Shown one piece after another: positions 7,426-15,940 of a stretch of 21,688 bases of DNA (its first letter is position 1; every line of letters starts with the position of its first letter). The notes beneath the pieces were generated by a model. That model saw only the letters and a program-made list of their open reading frames with translations, was not told where the DNA came from and searched no databases. The stretch is from NCBI GenBank assembly GCA_937888635.1, contig CALARG010000002.1, forward strand, positions 1-21,688, read 5' to 3'. This DNA comes from an uncultured Alphaproteobacteria bacterium. GTDB lineage: Bacteria; Pseudomonadota; Alphaproteobacteria; Rs-D84. Position numbers and translations under genes: made by a program.

Positions 7426-7728
7426 TTATGCATATAAAAGTGTTGCCAATATTGCCAACACAGATACAAAAATTGCTATAACTGACAGATTTTTACTTGT
7501 TTTCGCAATACGCACCCCCTCTTTAGCGATTTGTTTACTATCTTTTGCTATTGCATTACTTTCTTTCGCCTCATCAAGAGCTTCTTGAGCGAGTCTTTTC
7601 ATATCATTATTGTATTGTTTTTGTTCCAACTCTTTGGACAGTCTTATTTGATTTTCTTTTTCTCTTTGTTTCGCTATTTCTGCTGCTTGCATAGCCGTGG
7701 TTGGCATATCTGAATATATCATTATCAC
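7426..7728 (-). CDS. Small coiled-coil protein with C-terminal membrane helix, coupled to hsdR
   Basis: This 100-residue protein is almost all charged heptad-like helix (about residues 12-77, with repeated IAK segments near 60-77) followed by one hydrophobic helix (about 79-99) ending at the C-terminus. That predicts a tail-anchored membrane protein with a cytoplasmic coiled coil. Its GTG start overlaps the hsdR stop in a GTGA arrangement, so it is translated by coupling with hsdR; an ATG two codons later is an alternative start. No family is recognised. Its place as the last gene of the restriction operon suggests a link with the type I enzyme, perhaps membrane localisation or control, but that is inference. 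It could instead belong to the reverse transcriptase that follows after 138 bases. Confidence 0.75.
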   Translation of the reverse strand: MIMIYSDMPTTAMQAAEIAKQREKENQIRLSKELEQKQYNNDMKRLAQEALDEAKESNAIAKDSKQIAKEGVRIAKTSKNLSVIAIFVSVLAILATLLYA

Positions 7729-10709
7729 GCTTTTCCTTTTTCTTTTAGATCGTTATAGATGCTTTTCATAAATATACCCAGAATTTCTTTTTTTATCCCG
7801 TCATTCCCCAAAAGCATTGTGAAGAAATCCTGGTTTTGTTGCAGTCCATCAACCAGCGCATCTTCAACGTGCTGATAGAACGGGAACTTAAAGTTGTCCA
7901 AAGTGTTTGATTGAGCACTTGCGATCAAATCTGGATTTTTCTTTAATAAATCCCTAATCTGTAAGGCAGCTTTGAATGCTACATCTGTGTCAAACGATTT
8001 GCCTGTTCTGGCGTTTACTTCTTTAATAATCTCTGATAGTCTGCGTTCTTCGTCCTCGGTCAGATTAAATGTTTCTGCTGTTGGCAAAGATACTTCTGGC
8101 GCAGACGCCAATGTTTTTAATTTCGTCTCTGCGCCTTTCTTTTGATAGAAATTGCTGGCTTGAATCATACCTTTCAGGTTAAAGCCTTCCCCGGCCTGAC
8201 CATTCTTTAAATATGGCAACAGCCAAACAATAAAGTTATATTTTTTATGCAAATCTGTATCCGATACAGATGAAGAAACTTGAAGCAAGAACTCATAAAA
8301 ACGCACAAATTTACGCAAGGCAACATATGATTCCCTTCTATCATTGTCATTTTGCTGTTCAAATTTTCGCTTTGCCTTACTTAACAAGAAGGTAATCTTT
8401 TCTTCCTTCTGCTTATCTTTATATTTATCCGAATAGAACAACGCATTCGCCTCTATAGCATCATCTATTGTAAAAATATTATAACTGTCTATTTTATTAT
8501 CCAGTTCATATACAGATTCTGGCGTTACCGTATTACATAAGATAGTTGTCGTGTAATATGGTGCAAACGCTTGCTGGATTTCTTCAATGGTATTTGCGAA
8601 ATCCAATACGAACACTTTTTTATTGTATGGCGGACAAATTCTGTTAAGTCGAGATAAAGTCTGCACCGCTGTGATACCACGTAACTTTTTCAAAACATAC
8701 ATGGCGCATAGTTTCGGTTGATCGAATCCAGTTTGGTATTTATTTGCGACCAGAAGCACCTGATAATCCCCCTCATCGAACTGTTTCGCTGTTATTTCAT
8801 CACTAAAACCGTTTATAGAGGATTCTGTAACAAATTTTTCTGCATCTTCAGAAATTCCCAGCTGCTTTTCAGTTACCTTGCCAGAAAACGCAATCAGTGG
8901 ATGTATATCTGTATATCCGTTATCGGATACATATTTCTTGAACGCATCATAATACTTTACTGCTTCTGGACGCGATGCAGTAACAACCATAGCTTTGGCC
9001 CATGGCTGTTCCGCCATAACAACCTCTTTAAAGTGCTCTACTATGATTTCAATTCTTTGCGATATATTGGTTTCGTGCAGCATTGCAAAGCGGGCAATTT
9101 TCTTTTTTGCTTTCGCGGATTTAAACTTTGGATCGGCATCTATTTCTTTGTTGATTTTAAACAGGGTTTCATATGGTGTAAAACTCTGCAATACATTTAA
9201 AATAAAGCCCTCTTCAATTGCTTGTTTCATTGAATACAAATGGAACGCCTCGTATTGCCCTTGGGAATTCATCCGCCCAAACAAATGCAATGTAGTTGGT
9301 TTTGGCGTAGCAGTAAAAGCAAACATAGAGACATTATCTTGCTTTCCACGTTTTGCAATATCACTTGCAATTGCATATTCCATCCCGTCGCTTTCTTCTT
9401 GGTCGGACGCCAGCGCTTTGGTAACCGCCCCCATATCCTTACCAGACGTTGAAGAATGCGCTTCGTCAATTATTACCGCAAAACGCTTGTTTTTTAACCC
9501 TTTAACAATATCGGCAATGTACAAGAACTTTTGAATTGTGGTCACAATTATTTTTGTATTGCCCTCTAAAGCCTCTTTTAGGTCCCCAGAAGAGCATTCT
9601 TTGTTCATAACCTTAACCAGGCCGGCTTTATGCTCAATCCCCAAAACAGCACTTTGTAACTGTCTATCAACGACTATACGATCAGTAACAATAACTATAG
9701 TATCGTAAATAATCTTATTGTCGCTATCATGCAAAGACGACAACCGATGAGCCAACCAAGAAATCGTATACGTTTTCCCAGATCCAGCACTGTGTTGAAT
9801 CAAATAATTCTGCGATGTTTTATTTTCTTCAACGTCACTTAACACCTTTCTAATACAATCCAGCTGATGATAACGTGGAAATATAATATTTTCTTTTATT
9901 TTTTTGCTATTTTCTTCCTTTTTACGCTCTACTATCACGAATTTAGATAAAATCTCTATAAGGTTATCTTTTTGTAAAATATCTTCCCAGACATACGAAA
10001 CATTAAACCCATTTGGATTCAAGGGGTTGCCTTTACCAGCTTCGATTCCATATCCATTTCCCTTGTTGAATGGCAAAAAGAATGTTGAGCCACCGCTCAG
10101 CTTTGTTGCCATATAACATTCTTCTAAATCCATTGCAAAATTCACAATACATCCTGCTTTGAACAGGAACAGTCTGGACTTTGGGTCCCGCTCAAACCTG
10201 TATTGCGATATGGCGTTTTCATAATTTTGCCCTGACGCGTTGCATTTCAACTCAAAAGAGATAATTGCAAAACCATTAAGAAAAATGACCAAATCAATTC
10301 TTTCGCCATCTTTGGCATATACTTCCTCTGCAACAGAGAATATGTTCTGGGAATATTTCTGGTTCAGTTCTTTATTAAATTCTGTAGCCGGTTTAGTATA
10401 CATCAATTTTAATTTGATGTTAGATAGCTCGACCCCGCGTTTAAGCGTCTCTAACAACGAGCTTTTAGAAGCCGTAATATTGTTGTTTATTACACTAAGC
10501 AGTGTTTCCTGCAACTTGTCCTTGTATATTTTAGTCAATTGGGCCATTTCTTTTGGCTGGGTATCGTTCAAAAATTTGAACAGCAACTCACGATCCAGCG
10601 CATAAGCACGATCAAAGTTTTCATCTGTGCGTTCAATATAACCGTTATGCTTTTTCAGGTAGTCAATAATGTATCTTTGGTACTGTTTCTCTGTTAGGAT
10701 TTTATTCAT
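7725..10709 (-). CDS. hsdR: Type I restriction enzyme HsdR (translocase and nuclease subunit)
   Basis: This 994-residue protein is the DNA-translocating, cutting subunit of a type I restriction complex (R2M2S). Near residues 136-153 the D...E-L-K of a PD-(D/E)XK nuclease is visible (RIDLVIF, then FELK). The superfamily 2 helicase motor follows: Walker A SAGSGKT around residue 310, DEAH near 417, FAFTATP after it, and late motifs including YQTGFDQP and QTLSRLNR around 660-700. The length is normal for the family. The ATG at 10709 is chosen over a GTG one codon upstream because AGGAGG lies six bases before it. The start overlaps the end of hsdS by 8 bases, and the stop overlaps the start of the small membrane protein gene. 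The operon order is hsdM-hsdS-hsdR. Confidence 0.97.
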   Translation of the reverse strand: MNKILTEKQYQRYIIDYLKKHNGYIERTDENFDRAYALDRELLFKFLNDTQPKEMAQLTKIYKDKLQETLLSVINNNITASKSSLLETLKRGVELSNIKLKLMYTKPATEFNKELNQKYSQNIFSVAEEVYAKDGERIDLVIFLNGFAIISFELKCNASGQNYENAISQYRFERDPKSRLFLFKAGCIVNFAMDLEECYMATKLSGGSTFFLPFNKGNGYGIEAGKGNPLNPNGFNVSYVWEDILQKDNLIEILSKFVIVERKKEENSKKIKENIIFPRYHQLDCIRKVLSDVEENKTSQNYLIQHSAGSGKTYTISWLAHRLSSLHDSDNKIIYDTIVIVTDRIVVDRQLQSAVLGIEHKAGLVKVMNKECSSGDLKEALEGNTKIIVTTIQKFLYIADIVKGLKNKRFAVIIDEAHSSTSGKDMGAVTKALASDQEESDGMEYAIASDIAKRGKQDNVSMFAFTATPKPTTLHLFGRMNSQGQYEAFHLYSMKQAIEEGFILNVLQSFTPYETLFKINKEIDADPKFKSAKAKKKIARFAMLHETNISQRIEIIVEHFKEVVMAEQPWAKAMVVTASRPEAVKYYDAFKKYVSDNGYTDIHPLIAFSGKVTEKQLGISEDAEKFVTESSINGFSDEITAKQFDEGDYQVLLVANKYQTGFDQPKLCAMYVLKKLRGITAVQTLSRLNRICPPYNKKVFVLDFANTIEEIQQAFAPYYTTTILCNTVTPESVYELDNKIDSYNIFTIDDAIEANALFYSDKYKDKQKEEKITFLLSKAKRKFEQQNDNDRRESYVALRKFVRFYEFLLQVSSSVSDTDLHKKYNFIVWLLPYLKNGQAGEGFNLKGMIQASNFYQKKGAETKLKTLASAPEVSLPTAETFNLTEDEERRLSEIIKEVNARTGKSFDTDVAFKAALQIRDLLKKNPDLIASAQSNTLDNFKFPFYQHVEDALVDGLQQNQDFFTMLLGNDGIKKEILGIFMKSIYNDLKEKGKA

Positions 10710-11958
10710 CACTGACCTCCTTTTTGCCAGTTACATATTCATAAATTAGTGATTTTTTATATTTTTCAACGACTTCCAATTGTTGCTTTTTGTCCGCCAT
10801 GATTGATTCTATTTCCGCACATTTCTTGTCTAAATAATCAGCAATTTCTTGTTGCTCTTCCAATGATGGCATGCAAAGCATCAATTTAGAAAACTCACTA
10901 AAATTCAGTCCTTGTCGCACACCGTTGCCCATATTATAAAAAACCTTTTTTACATCATAAGAATGCAATAGGTAATGAGCGTATCTAGAACAAACGTTCC
11001 CTTTGGGCACTAAATCTATGTATGCAGAAGTTATTATACCATGTTCCAGTACTAAACCCGTTCTCAAACTACGTTTATCGTTTTGTAAATCTGTCGGTCT
11101 TATTATTATATCCCCAGCTTCAATTATATTGTATGTCGAAAAACTGGCCGGCAATAAACCTCCATTCATATTGATATCTTTCCTGATGATTTTACCATAA
11201 CTCAGAGATAGTAGATTATTTTCATCGCATTTGGAATTTCGTTTTTTACCCTCTTTAAAGTAGTAGTACAAAGGTCGAACATCCCAATTTGCCGGCATCA
11301 TACCAACCCATGAAATACCGCTATCTTTCATTGGGGCTTTTTGATTCAGACCTTTGGTAACTGCTTCTGAAATAACAGATCGTTTGTATTGCTCCAATTT
11401 ATCTATCTGTTCTTGAAGATCAGCCATCGCAGAATCAATCTCACCACACTTCCGATCCAAATAATCAGCTATCTTTTGTTGTTCTAATATTGAGGGTGTG
11501 GGTATTCTTAAGTTGCCAAATTGCAATAAGTTGTAAGAATGCCGCATACCATAAGAGTAAGCGTCTATCACTCTTGTATTATCCATAGTTTTCATAACAT
11601 AATTAAAAAATACTTTATTGATGTTTTTTTCATCTAAAACGAGCACATAATACAATGCTGATAAGCAGCCGTTATATGGCGATATCCCGCACAACAAAGG
11701 CCCATCTAAATCTCTCAGACAAATTACATATTGACCTCTTGCTACTAAATTATGATCATTATAGTTGGTTGGATTCATACCAAAAGACAAATCCTGTTTA
11801 ATAGAGACGCCTTTTATGCCCAAAGACAGAACATCAGTTTCCTTTACTCCTCTTTTTTTATTTACATTTTCCAATATAAAATTTTTTATGCGTTTAAGTT
11901 CCCACGACTTAGGGATTTTTCCTAGCCACTTAAAACCACTATATTTCATTTCACGCAT
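10702..11958 (-). CDS. hsdS: Type I restriction enzyme HsdS (specificity subunit)
   Basis: This 418-residue protein sets the DNA target of both methylation and restriction. It shows the usual duplicated plan: target recognition domain 1 (about residues 1-150), a conserved helical spacer with EQQKIADYLDRKCGEID near 160-176, target recognition domain 2 (about 210-360), and a second helical spacer with EEQQEIADYLDKKCAEIE near 366-383. The two spacers are clearly related to each other. The two half-sites differ, so the target should be bipartite and asymmetric, but its sequence cannot be read from here. It begins 11 bases after the hsdM stop with AGAGG six bases before the ATG, and overlaps hsdR at its end. 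No inverted duplicate hsdS or recombinase lies next to it, so phase variation is not indicated. It is more AT-rich than hsdM, as is usual for horizontally exchanged specificity genes. Confidence 0.96.
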   Translation of the reverse strand: MREMKYSGFKWLGKIPKSWELKRIKNFILENVNKKRGVKETDVLSLGIKGVSIKQDLSFGMNPTNYNDHNLVARGQYVICLRDLDGPLLCGISPYNGCLSALYYVLVLDEKNINKVFFNYVMKTMDNTRVIDAYSYGMRHSYNLLQFGNLRIPTPSILEQQKIADYLDRKCGEIDSAMADLQEQIDKLEQYKRSVISEAVTKGLNQKAPMKDSGISWVGMMPANWDVRPLYYYFKEGKKRNSKCDENNLLSLSYGKIIRKDINMNGGLLPASFSTYNIIEAGDIIIRPTDLQNDKRSLRTGLVLEHGIITSAYIDLVPKGNVCSRYAHYLLHSYDVKKVFYNMGNGVRQGLNFSEFSKLMLCMPSLEEQQEIADYLDKKCAEIESIMADKKQQLEVVEKYKKSLIYEYVTGKKEVSDE

Positions 11959-11969
11959 ACCAGGCCTCT

Positions 11970-14075
11970 TTAGAACAACTTGTTGACTTTACTTCGAACA
12001 ATGGCTTCCAGATCTTGAAATTCTTTGGCTAGCTTTTCGCTTGGTTCTGGTTCTTGATATTTATAGAAATATCTGGTGAACGGAATTTCTGCACCAATCT
12101 TTATTACCTTTTCGCCACGATCATCTGCAAATGTTGCATTTTCATCACGACCTTCGAAAAATGCTTTGGCATCTGGGATATGCGGTAAAACCTCGCGCGC
12201 CATATAATCATCAATATCTTCATCATATTTGACAATTTCTGTATCTTTGGTTTCTTTATCGTATATTACATTACCCTTTTTGTCGCGGTGTATTTCTGCA
12301 TTTTTATCCATAACAGATAATCCATCAATAACCTTGGCAACAATCTTTTTATCAAATTCCTGCATCACATCTGCGATATATGGTTCGAATTCTTTTGGTG
12401 ATAGAAATACTTTGTCTGAACAATTGCTATTTAATGTTTGCAATATGGAATCATACAGTGGCTTCTTATCTTGAAATTCTTTCAGCTTCTTTTTCTGCTT
12501 TTCATCCAACGGATCCAAAGAATTTTCATATTCGTATACTTTTCCCTCGTCATAAATAGACGACAGATTTCCTTTCGATACCATACTTTCAATACGTTCC
12601 GGTGTAATTGCATAGCTGCGCTGCAACGGTTGCATAACGGTATATTCACGATACATAAATTCTGTATTTTTATAGATTTTCACCAATTCATTTTCTTCAA
12701 AATTCACATACAGTTCGGTGATTTTCTTTCTGTCTTCTGGTGACAATTCATTTCTTTTATTACCCAATGCTTTGCGTAATTTATGATAGATGCCAGATGC
12801 ATCAATCAATTGAATCTTGCCCTTGCGTTCCGGTCTTTTGTTTTTGGACAATATCCACACATATGTTTGAATGCCGGTATTGTAAAACAAATCCGTTGGT
12901 AATGCGATGATCGCTTCTATCAAATCCTGTTCCAATATCCAACGGCGAATTTGACTTTCACCAGATGATGTTCCACCCGTAAATAATGGCGAACCATTCT
13001 CAATAATGGCGGCACGCCCAAAATCATCGTCCATTTTATCAATCGCAGACTGCATAAATATCAACTGCGCATCCCCACCAGACGGCAGTCCAGCACCCCA
13101 ACGCCCATATTCTCCCTTGGCATGCTCTTTTCTCACAGCATCTTCCTGGCCATCTTTCGCGTCTTTGCCCGACCAAGGCGTACCAAATGGCGGATTTTCA
13201 ATCATGAAGCGCATTTTTGTATCTTCAAAACAATCTTTCTTGAATGTGTCGGCATGACGGAAATTGCGCGCATCTTGACCCTTGATCAACATTTCTGCCA
13301 GTCCAATCGCATATGATGGCCCCATAAATTCTTGACCAAACAATCGAACATCTGCTGTTGGGTTCAGGTGTTTTAGGTATGAAAAAGCAGTAGACAACAT
13401 ACCACCTGTTCCGGCTGCCTGATCACATACGGTTATTACCTTGTGATCTTCAAAAACATCGTCGCTGCCTTCTGCAGTCAAAACAGACACCAAGCATTTG
13501 ATAATGTCGCGTCCTGTATAAAATTGCCCCGCATCAACATTTTGGTAAAAACGCCCAATCAGATTTTCAAAGATGTACCCCATCTTGATAGAGTCATATG
13601 TGGCAGGATTCAGATCCAATTCGGAAAACGCCTTGGTTACTGTGTACAAACAACCGCCTTCATCCATCGTTTGAATATGGTCAAACAATTTCAATTGCGA
13701 CATAATGTCTTGAACGTTTGCAGAAAAACCATTGACATAGCTTTTGAAATTTTCTGCTAAATTGTCTGTATCATTTAACAATTCTTGCAATGAATAATGG
13801 CTGGTATTATAGAACTGAAACCCTGACGTTTTTTCTAATTTTTGGGCTGGCAAGGACGGATTTGCTTCGTACTGTTGCAGTACTTCATCCTTTGTTGGTG
13901 CCAACGCACATTCCAACCTGCGCAAAATTGTCATCGGAATAATAACGTCGCCATATTTATCCGGCATATATGTTCCGCGCAACTTGTTGGCAATAGCCCA
14001 GATAAAATTCGCCTCTGCCGTTACATCAACTGGATTGTCATCCCACAAAAGATCAAGATTTTTATTAACCATCAT
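11970..14075 (-). CDS. hsdM: Type I DNA methyltransferase HsdM
   Basis: This is the N6-adenine methyltransferase subunit of the type I complex. Using the ATG at 14075 the protein has 701 residues. The SAM-binding motif DQAAGTGG lies at about 218-225 and the catalytic NPPF at about 294-297, preceded by the helical N-terminal domain typical of HsdM. At roughly 700 residues it is longer than EcoKI-type subunits of about 500-530; the extra part is a charged C-terminal extension after residue 450, seen in another common HsdM subgroup. The ATG pair at 14075/14072 is favoured because GGAG lies just upstream; a GTG at 14114 is open but its AAGG touches the start codon. It is the first gene of the operon and is probably driven from the AT-rich region at 14115-14330. 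Confidence 0.96.
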   Translation of the reverse strand: MMVNKNLDLLWDDNPVDVTAEANFIWAIANKLRGTYMPDKYGDVIIPMTILRRLECALAPTKDEVLQQYEANPSLPAQKLEKTSGFQFYNTSHYSLQELLNDTDNLAENFKSYVNGFSANVQDIMSQLKLFDHIQTMDEGGCLYTVTKAFSELDLNPATYDSIKMGYIFENLIGRFYQNVDAGQFYTGRDIIKCLVSVLTAEGSDDVFEDHKVITVCDQAAGTGGMLSTAFSYLKHLNPTADVRLFGQEFMGPSYAIGLAEMLIKGQDARNFRHADTFKKDCFEDTKMRFMIENPPFGTPWSGKDAKDGQEDAVRKEHAKGEYGRWGAGLPSGGDAQLIFMQSAIDKMDDDFGRAAIIENGSPLFTGGTSSGESQIRRWILEQDLIEAIIALPTDLFYNTGIQTYVWILSKNKRPERKGKIQLIDASGIYHKLRKALGNKRNELSPEDRKKITELYVNFEENELVKIYKNTEFMYREYTVMQPLQRSYAITPERIESMVSKGNLSSIYDEGKVYEYENSLDPLDEKQKKKLKEFQDKKPLYDSILQTLNSNCSDKVFLSPKEFEPYIADVMQEFDKKIVAKVIDGLSVMDKNAEIHRDKKGNVIYDKETKDTEIVKYDEDIDDYMAREVLPHIPDAKAFFEGRDENATFADDRGEKVIKIGAEIPFTRYFYKYQEPEPSEKLAKEFQDLEAIVRSKVNKLF

Positions 14076-14422
14076 TTTCTCCGAACACAGTACAAAATTC
14101 TTCCTTTCTGACACCTTAGCAAATTTTTTATGATTTTTTCCACAAAAAAACTTTCTTTTTCAAAGTCATCTTGCACTGTTTTTTTGGGTTTGTAAAGTCC
14201 TTATTTTCTGCGGATTTTAGCGTTTATGCATAGAGATACACCACGATACATTTAAGGTTAAATTTTACGATATTTTATGATTTAGATATAACTAACAACA
14301 TATCAACAGTTTTACGTAAGTTTTCAACAATTTTTTGTGCATTACTACTTTCACTACCTTTTCTTTATCTTTTATTTTTATTATCTTTTATTTTTCTTTA
14401 CTACTACTACTTTCCTTACCTA

Positions 14423-14454
14423 TGAAATCAATATTGAAATCAACATGAAATCAA
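14423..14454 (+). repeat. Three direct TGAAATCAA repeats
   Basis: TGAAATCAA occurs at 14423-14431, 14435-14443 and 14446-14454, with a degenerate fourth TGAAATTA at 14465. The spacing of 12 and 11 bases is close to one helical turn, as in operator or iteron arrays. It follows an 84-base stretch with no G on this strand. Confidence 0.65.
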
Positions 14455-14504
14455 TTCTGATTTATGAAATTAGACAGTGCGGCATGCGGTCTTGTTTTTT
14501 ATCA

Positions 14505-14537
14505 GTGTGTAGCAAGGTGGCAGGATCGCCGTTACCC
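14505..14537 (+). repeat. Hairpin repeat, copy A (left of fic)
   Basis: This matches copy B at 15848-15880 in 28 of 33 positions, and weaker similarity runs on for about 30 more bases. It can fold as GTAGC-(AA)-GGTG / CGCC-GTTAC around a seven-base loop GCAGGAT. Four of the five differences from copy B are in or next to the loop; the fifth, in the stem, changes a base pair to a G-T wobble, so pairing is retained. Confidence 0.75.
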
Positions 14538-14573
14538 GTATATGAAACGCCTATCACAGGACCCATTAAATAA

Positions 14574-14602
14574 CTGGAATTTTTGTATTTCTTGGATATA
14601 AT
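14574..14602 (+). promoter_or_regulatory. Promoter of fic
   Basis: A perfect TATAAT at 14597-14602 lies 14 bases before the fic ATG, with a weak CTGGAA 17 bases upstream (14574-14579). This gives a very short leader. AGGG in the leader, seven bases before the ATG, serves as ribosome binding site. Confidence 0.6.
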
Positions 14603-14616
14603 CAATAGGGTAAGGC

Positions 14617-15723
14617 ATGAAAGATATGGCAAAGTTTTCAGATTTTATCAGCGAATACAAAACAGCCCAAGAGCCATCTAAACAAGAAAAGGCACGCAAT
14701 TGGGATATCGCCATTGGCCTGCAACAGGTTGATGGGTTGACACCATCGCGTTATCTGTACCAGGTGGCGCGTGATAATATCGAAGGCAAGCTGAGTCATG
14801 ACGAAGTTCATCAGTCGCTGCGCCAGTATTACCGCACCCCAGAGGGTGACGAACTGGGTATTGAATACTGGGAGGCCGACACCGTTTCCAACCGTATTGC
14901 AGAACTGTTAAGCAATTCGTCTTTTACCTTTGCGCCGACTACTTTGCTGTCTATTCACAAGTATTTGTTTAATGCGGCATTGCCTGAACACTGGGTTGGG
15001 AATGTCCGTACCAAGGATATTATCAAGGCAGAAAACGTGCTGATGGGGGATACAGTACACTATGCCAGCCATATGGACATTATGCCAACGCTGGAATACG
15101 ACTTTGACCGCGAAGAACGTTTTGATTACAGTACGCTTAACACACGTGCGCAAGTTAAACATATCGCGCAATTCGTGTCTGGCCTGTGGCAAATTCATCC
15201 ATTTCGCGAAGGCAATACGCGCACAATCGCCGTATTTGCAATCAAGTATCTGCGCAATAAAGGCTTTGCTGCTGATAACGAATTATTCAAGGATTATGCA
15301 GAATATTTTCGCAATGCCTTGGTTCGCGCCAACTATGAAAATATACCGCGCGGTATCAAACGGACCTATAAATACCTGAACTTGTTCTTTGGAAATCTGT
15401 TGCTGGGCGAAAACAATTCGCTGAAAGGTGACGACATGGTTATAAATATCGCTAATCCCGAAATAAAAACTAGCGATATAACTAGCGATAAATGTAGCGA
15501 TTTGAATATAGACGATCTGAACAAAACAGAACGGAGGTTCTTTATCGCTATGGCTGAAAAGTTATGCACGCTGGGTTATGTTACTGCTGCAGACGTAATT
15601 TCTATAACAGGCAAGTCGCCACAGCGCGTACGCCAACTGTTTGTAGCATTGGTTAACAAAGGTTTCTTGGTTGCCACAGGTCAAAACAAAGGCCGCAAAT
15701 ATAGTTTGCCAGAAAAACGATAA
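14617..15723 (+). CDS. Fic-family AMP-transferase with fused antitoxin-like N-terminus and C-terminal winged helix
   Basis: This 368-residue protein has the Fic motif HPFREGNTRT at residues 194-203. His194 is the expected base for transfer of AMP from ATP to a target hydroxyl. Residues 25-75 (NWDIAIGLQQVDGLTPS, then an EGKLSHDEVH helix and a Tyr pair) resemble a VbhA-type antitoxin domain fused to the toxin. The usual inhibitory S/T-x3-E-G/N is not intact; the corresponding stretch reads G/L then VDG. The C-terminal 70 residues look like a winged helix (SPQRVRQLFVALVNKGFL), which could bind DNA, perhaps the gene's own repeats. Fic proteins of this architecture modify cellular enzymes such as topoisomerases or GTPases; the target here is unknown. 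The gene is monocistronic and lies between two copies of a hairpin repeat. The first ATG is used; an ATG three codons later is possible. Confidence 0.92.
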   Translation: MKDMAKFSDFISEYKTAQEPSKQEKARNWDIAIGLQQVDGLTPSRYLYQVARDNIEGKLSHDEVHQSLRQYYRTPEGDELGIEYWEADTVSNRIAELLSNSSFTFAPTTLLSIHKYLFNAALPEHWVGNVRTKDIIKAENVLMGDTVHYASHMDIMPTLEYDFDREERFDYSTLNTRAQVKHIAQFVSGLWQIHPFREGNTRTIAVFAIKYLRNKGFAADNELFKDYAEYFRNALVRANYENIPRGIKRTYKYLNLFFGNLLLGENNSLKGDDMVINIANPEIKTSDITSDKCSDLNIDDLNKTERRFFIAMAEKLCTLGYVTAADVISITGKSPQRVRQLFVALVNKGFLVATGQNKGRKYSLPEKR

Positions 15724-15749
15724 TCGATTTATAAGGAAATGTGTTCTTA

Positions 15750-15833
15750 GGTGCGAACCAGGTTCGCACCCCAGGTTCGCACTTATCATATTGTAATTAC
15801 TATCAAAACACCCAAAGTGCGAACCTGCGAACC
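15750..15833. repeat. Palindrome array built on GGTTCGCAC / GTGCGAACC
   Basis: A perfect 10-base inverted repeat with one central base lies at 15750-15770 (GGTGCGAACC / GGTTCGCACC). A third arm AGGTTCGCACTT (15773-15784) is a perfect 12-base reverse complement of AAGTGCGAACCT (15815-15826), and a fifth partial arm TGCGAACC follows at 15826-15833. The arms can pair in alternative ways. The array lies between the convergent ends of fic and integrase and has no T-run, so it is not a normal terminator. Confidence 0.85.
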
Positions 15834-15847
15834 AATTTTTCAAACCT

Positions 15848-15880
15848 GTGTGTAACAAGGTGTCGAGGTCGCCGTTACCC
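15848..15880 (+). repeat. Hairpin repeat, copy B (right of fic, next to integrase)
   Basis: This is the second copy of the 33-base unit at 14505-14537. Stem GTAAC-(AA)-GGTG / CGCC-GTTAC encloses loop TCGAGGT. It lies 60 bases beyond the integrase stop, where an attachment site often sits. A further small hairpin AGGTT / AACCT (15892-15907) and a T-rich run follow. Confidence 0.75.
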
Positions 15881-15940
15881 CCAATCAAAAGAGGTTTTAC
15901 AGAACCTATTTTTATTTTACTGAAATGCAACATGCACCAT

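Larger units (their letters stand above)
14115..14616. other. Gene-free AT-rich region between hsdM and fic
   Basis: No convincing gene is present; the open frames here are low-complexity. From left to right it holds the probable hsdM promoter area (14120-14330), a G-free pyrimidine-rich tract (14340-14423), three TGAAATCAA repeats (14423-14454), copy A of a hairpin repeat (14505-14537), and the fic promoter (14574-14602). Confidence 0.6.

Noticed and set aside
10702..11958. Phase-variable hsdS locus
   Set aside because: Only one hsdS is present, with no inverted partial copy or adjacent recombinase, and no homopolymer run that would shift the frame.
14076..14114. Upstream GTG start of hsdM
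   Set aside because: AAGG touches the GTG with no spacing, whereas the ATG pair at 14075/14072 has GGAG at a usable distance and begins where the family-like sequence begins.
14505..14537. Hairpin repeat as a tRNA 3' end
   Set aside because: The stem-loop lacks the TTCRANY T loop and no acceptor strand or CCA can be fitted; it is not a tRNA fragment.
14337..14573. Open frame of 78 codons before fic
   Set aside because: It is low-complexity Phe/Tyr-rich sequence from the pyrimidine tract, continuing through the repeats, with no ribosome binding site.
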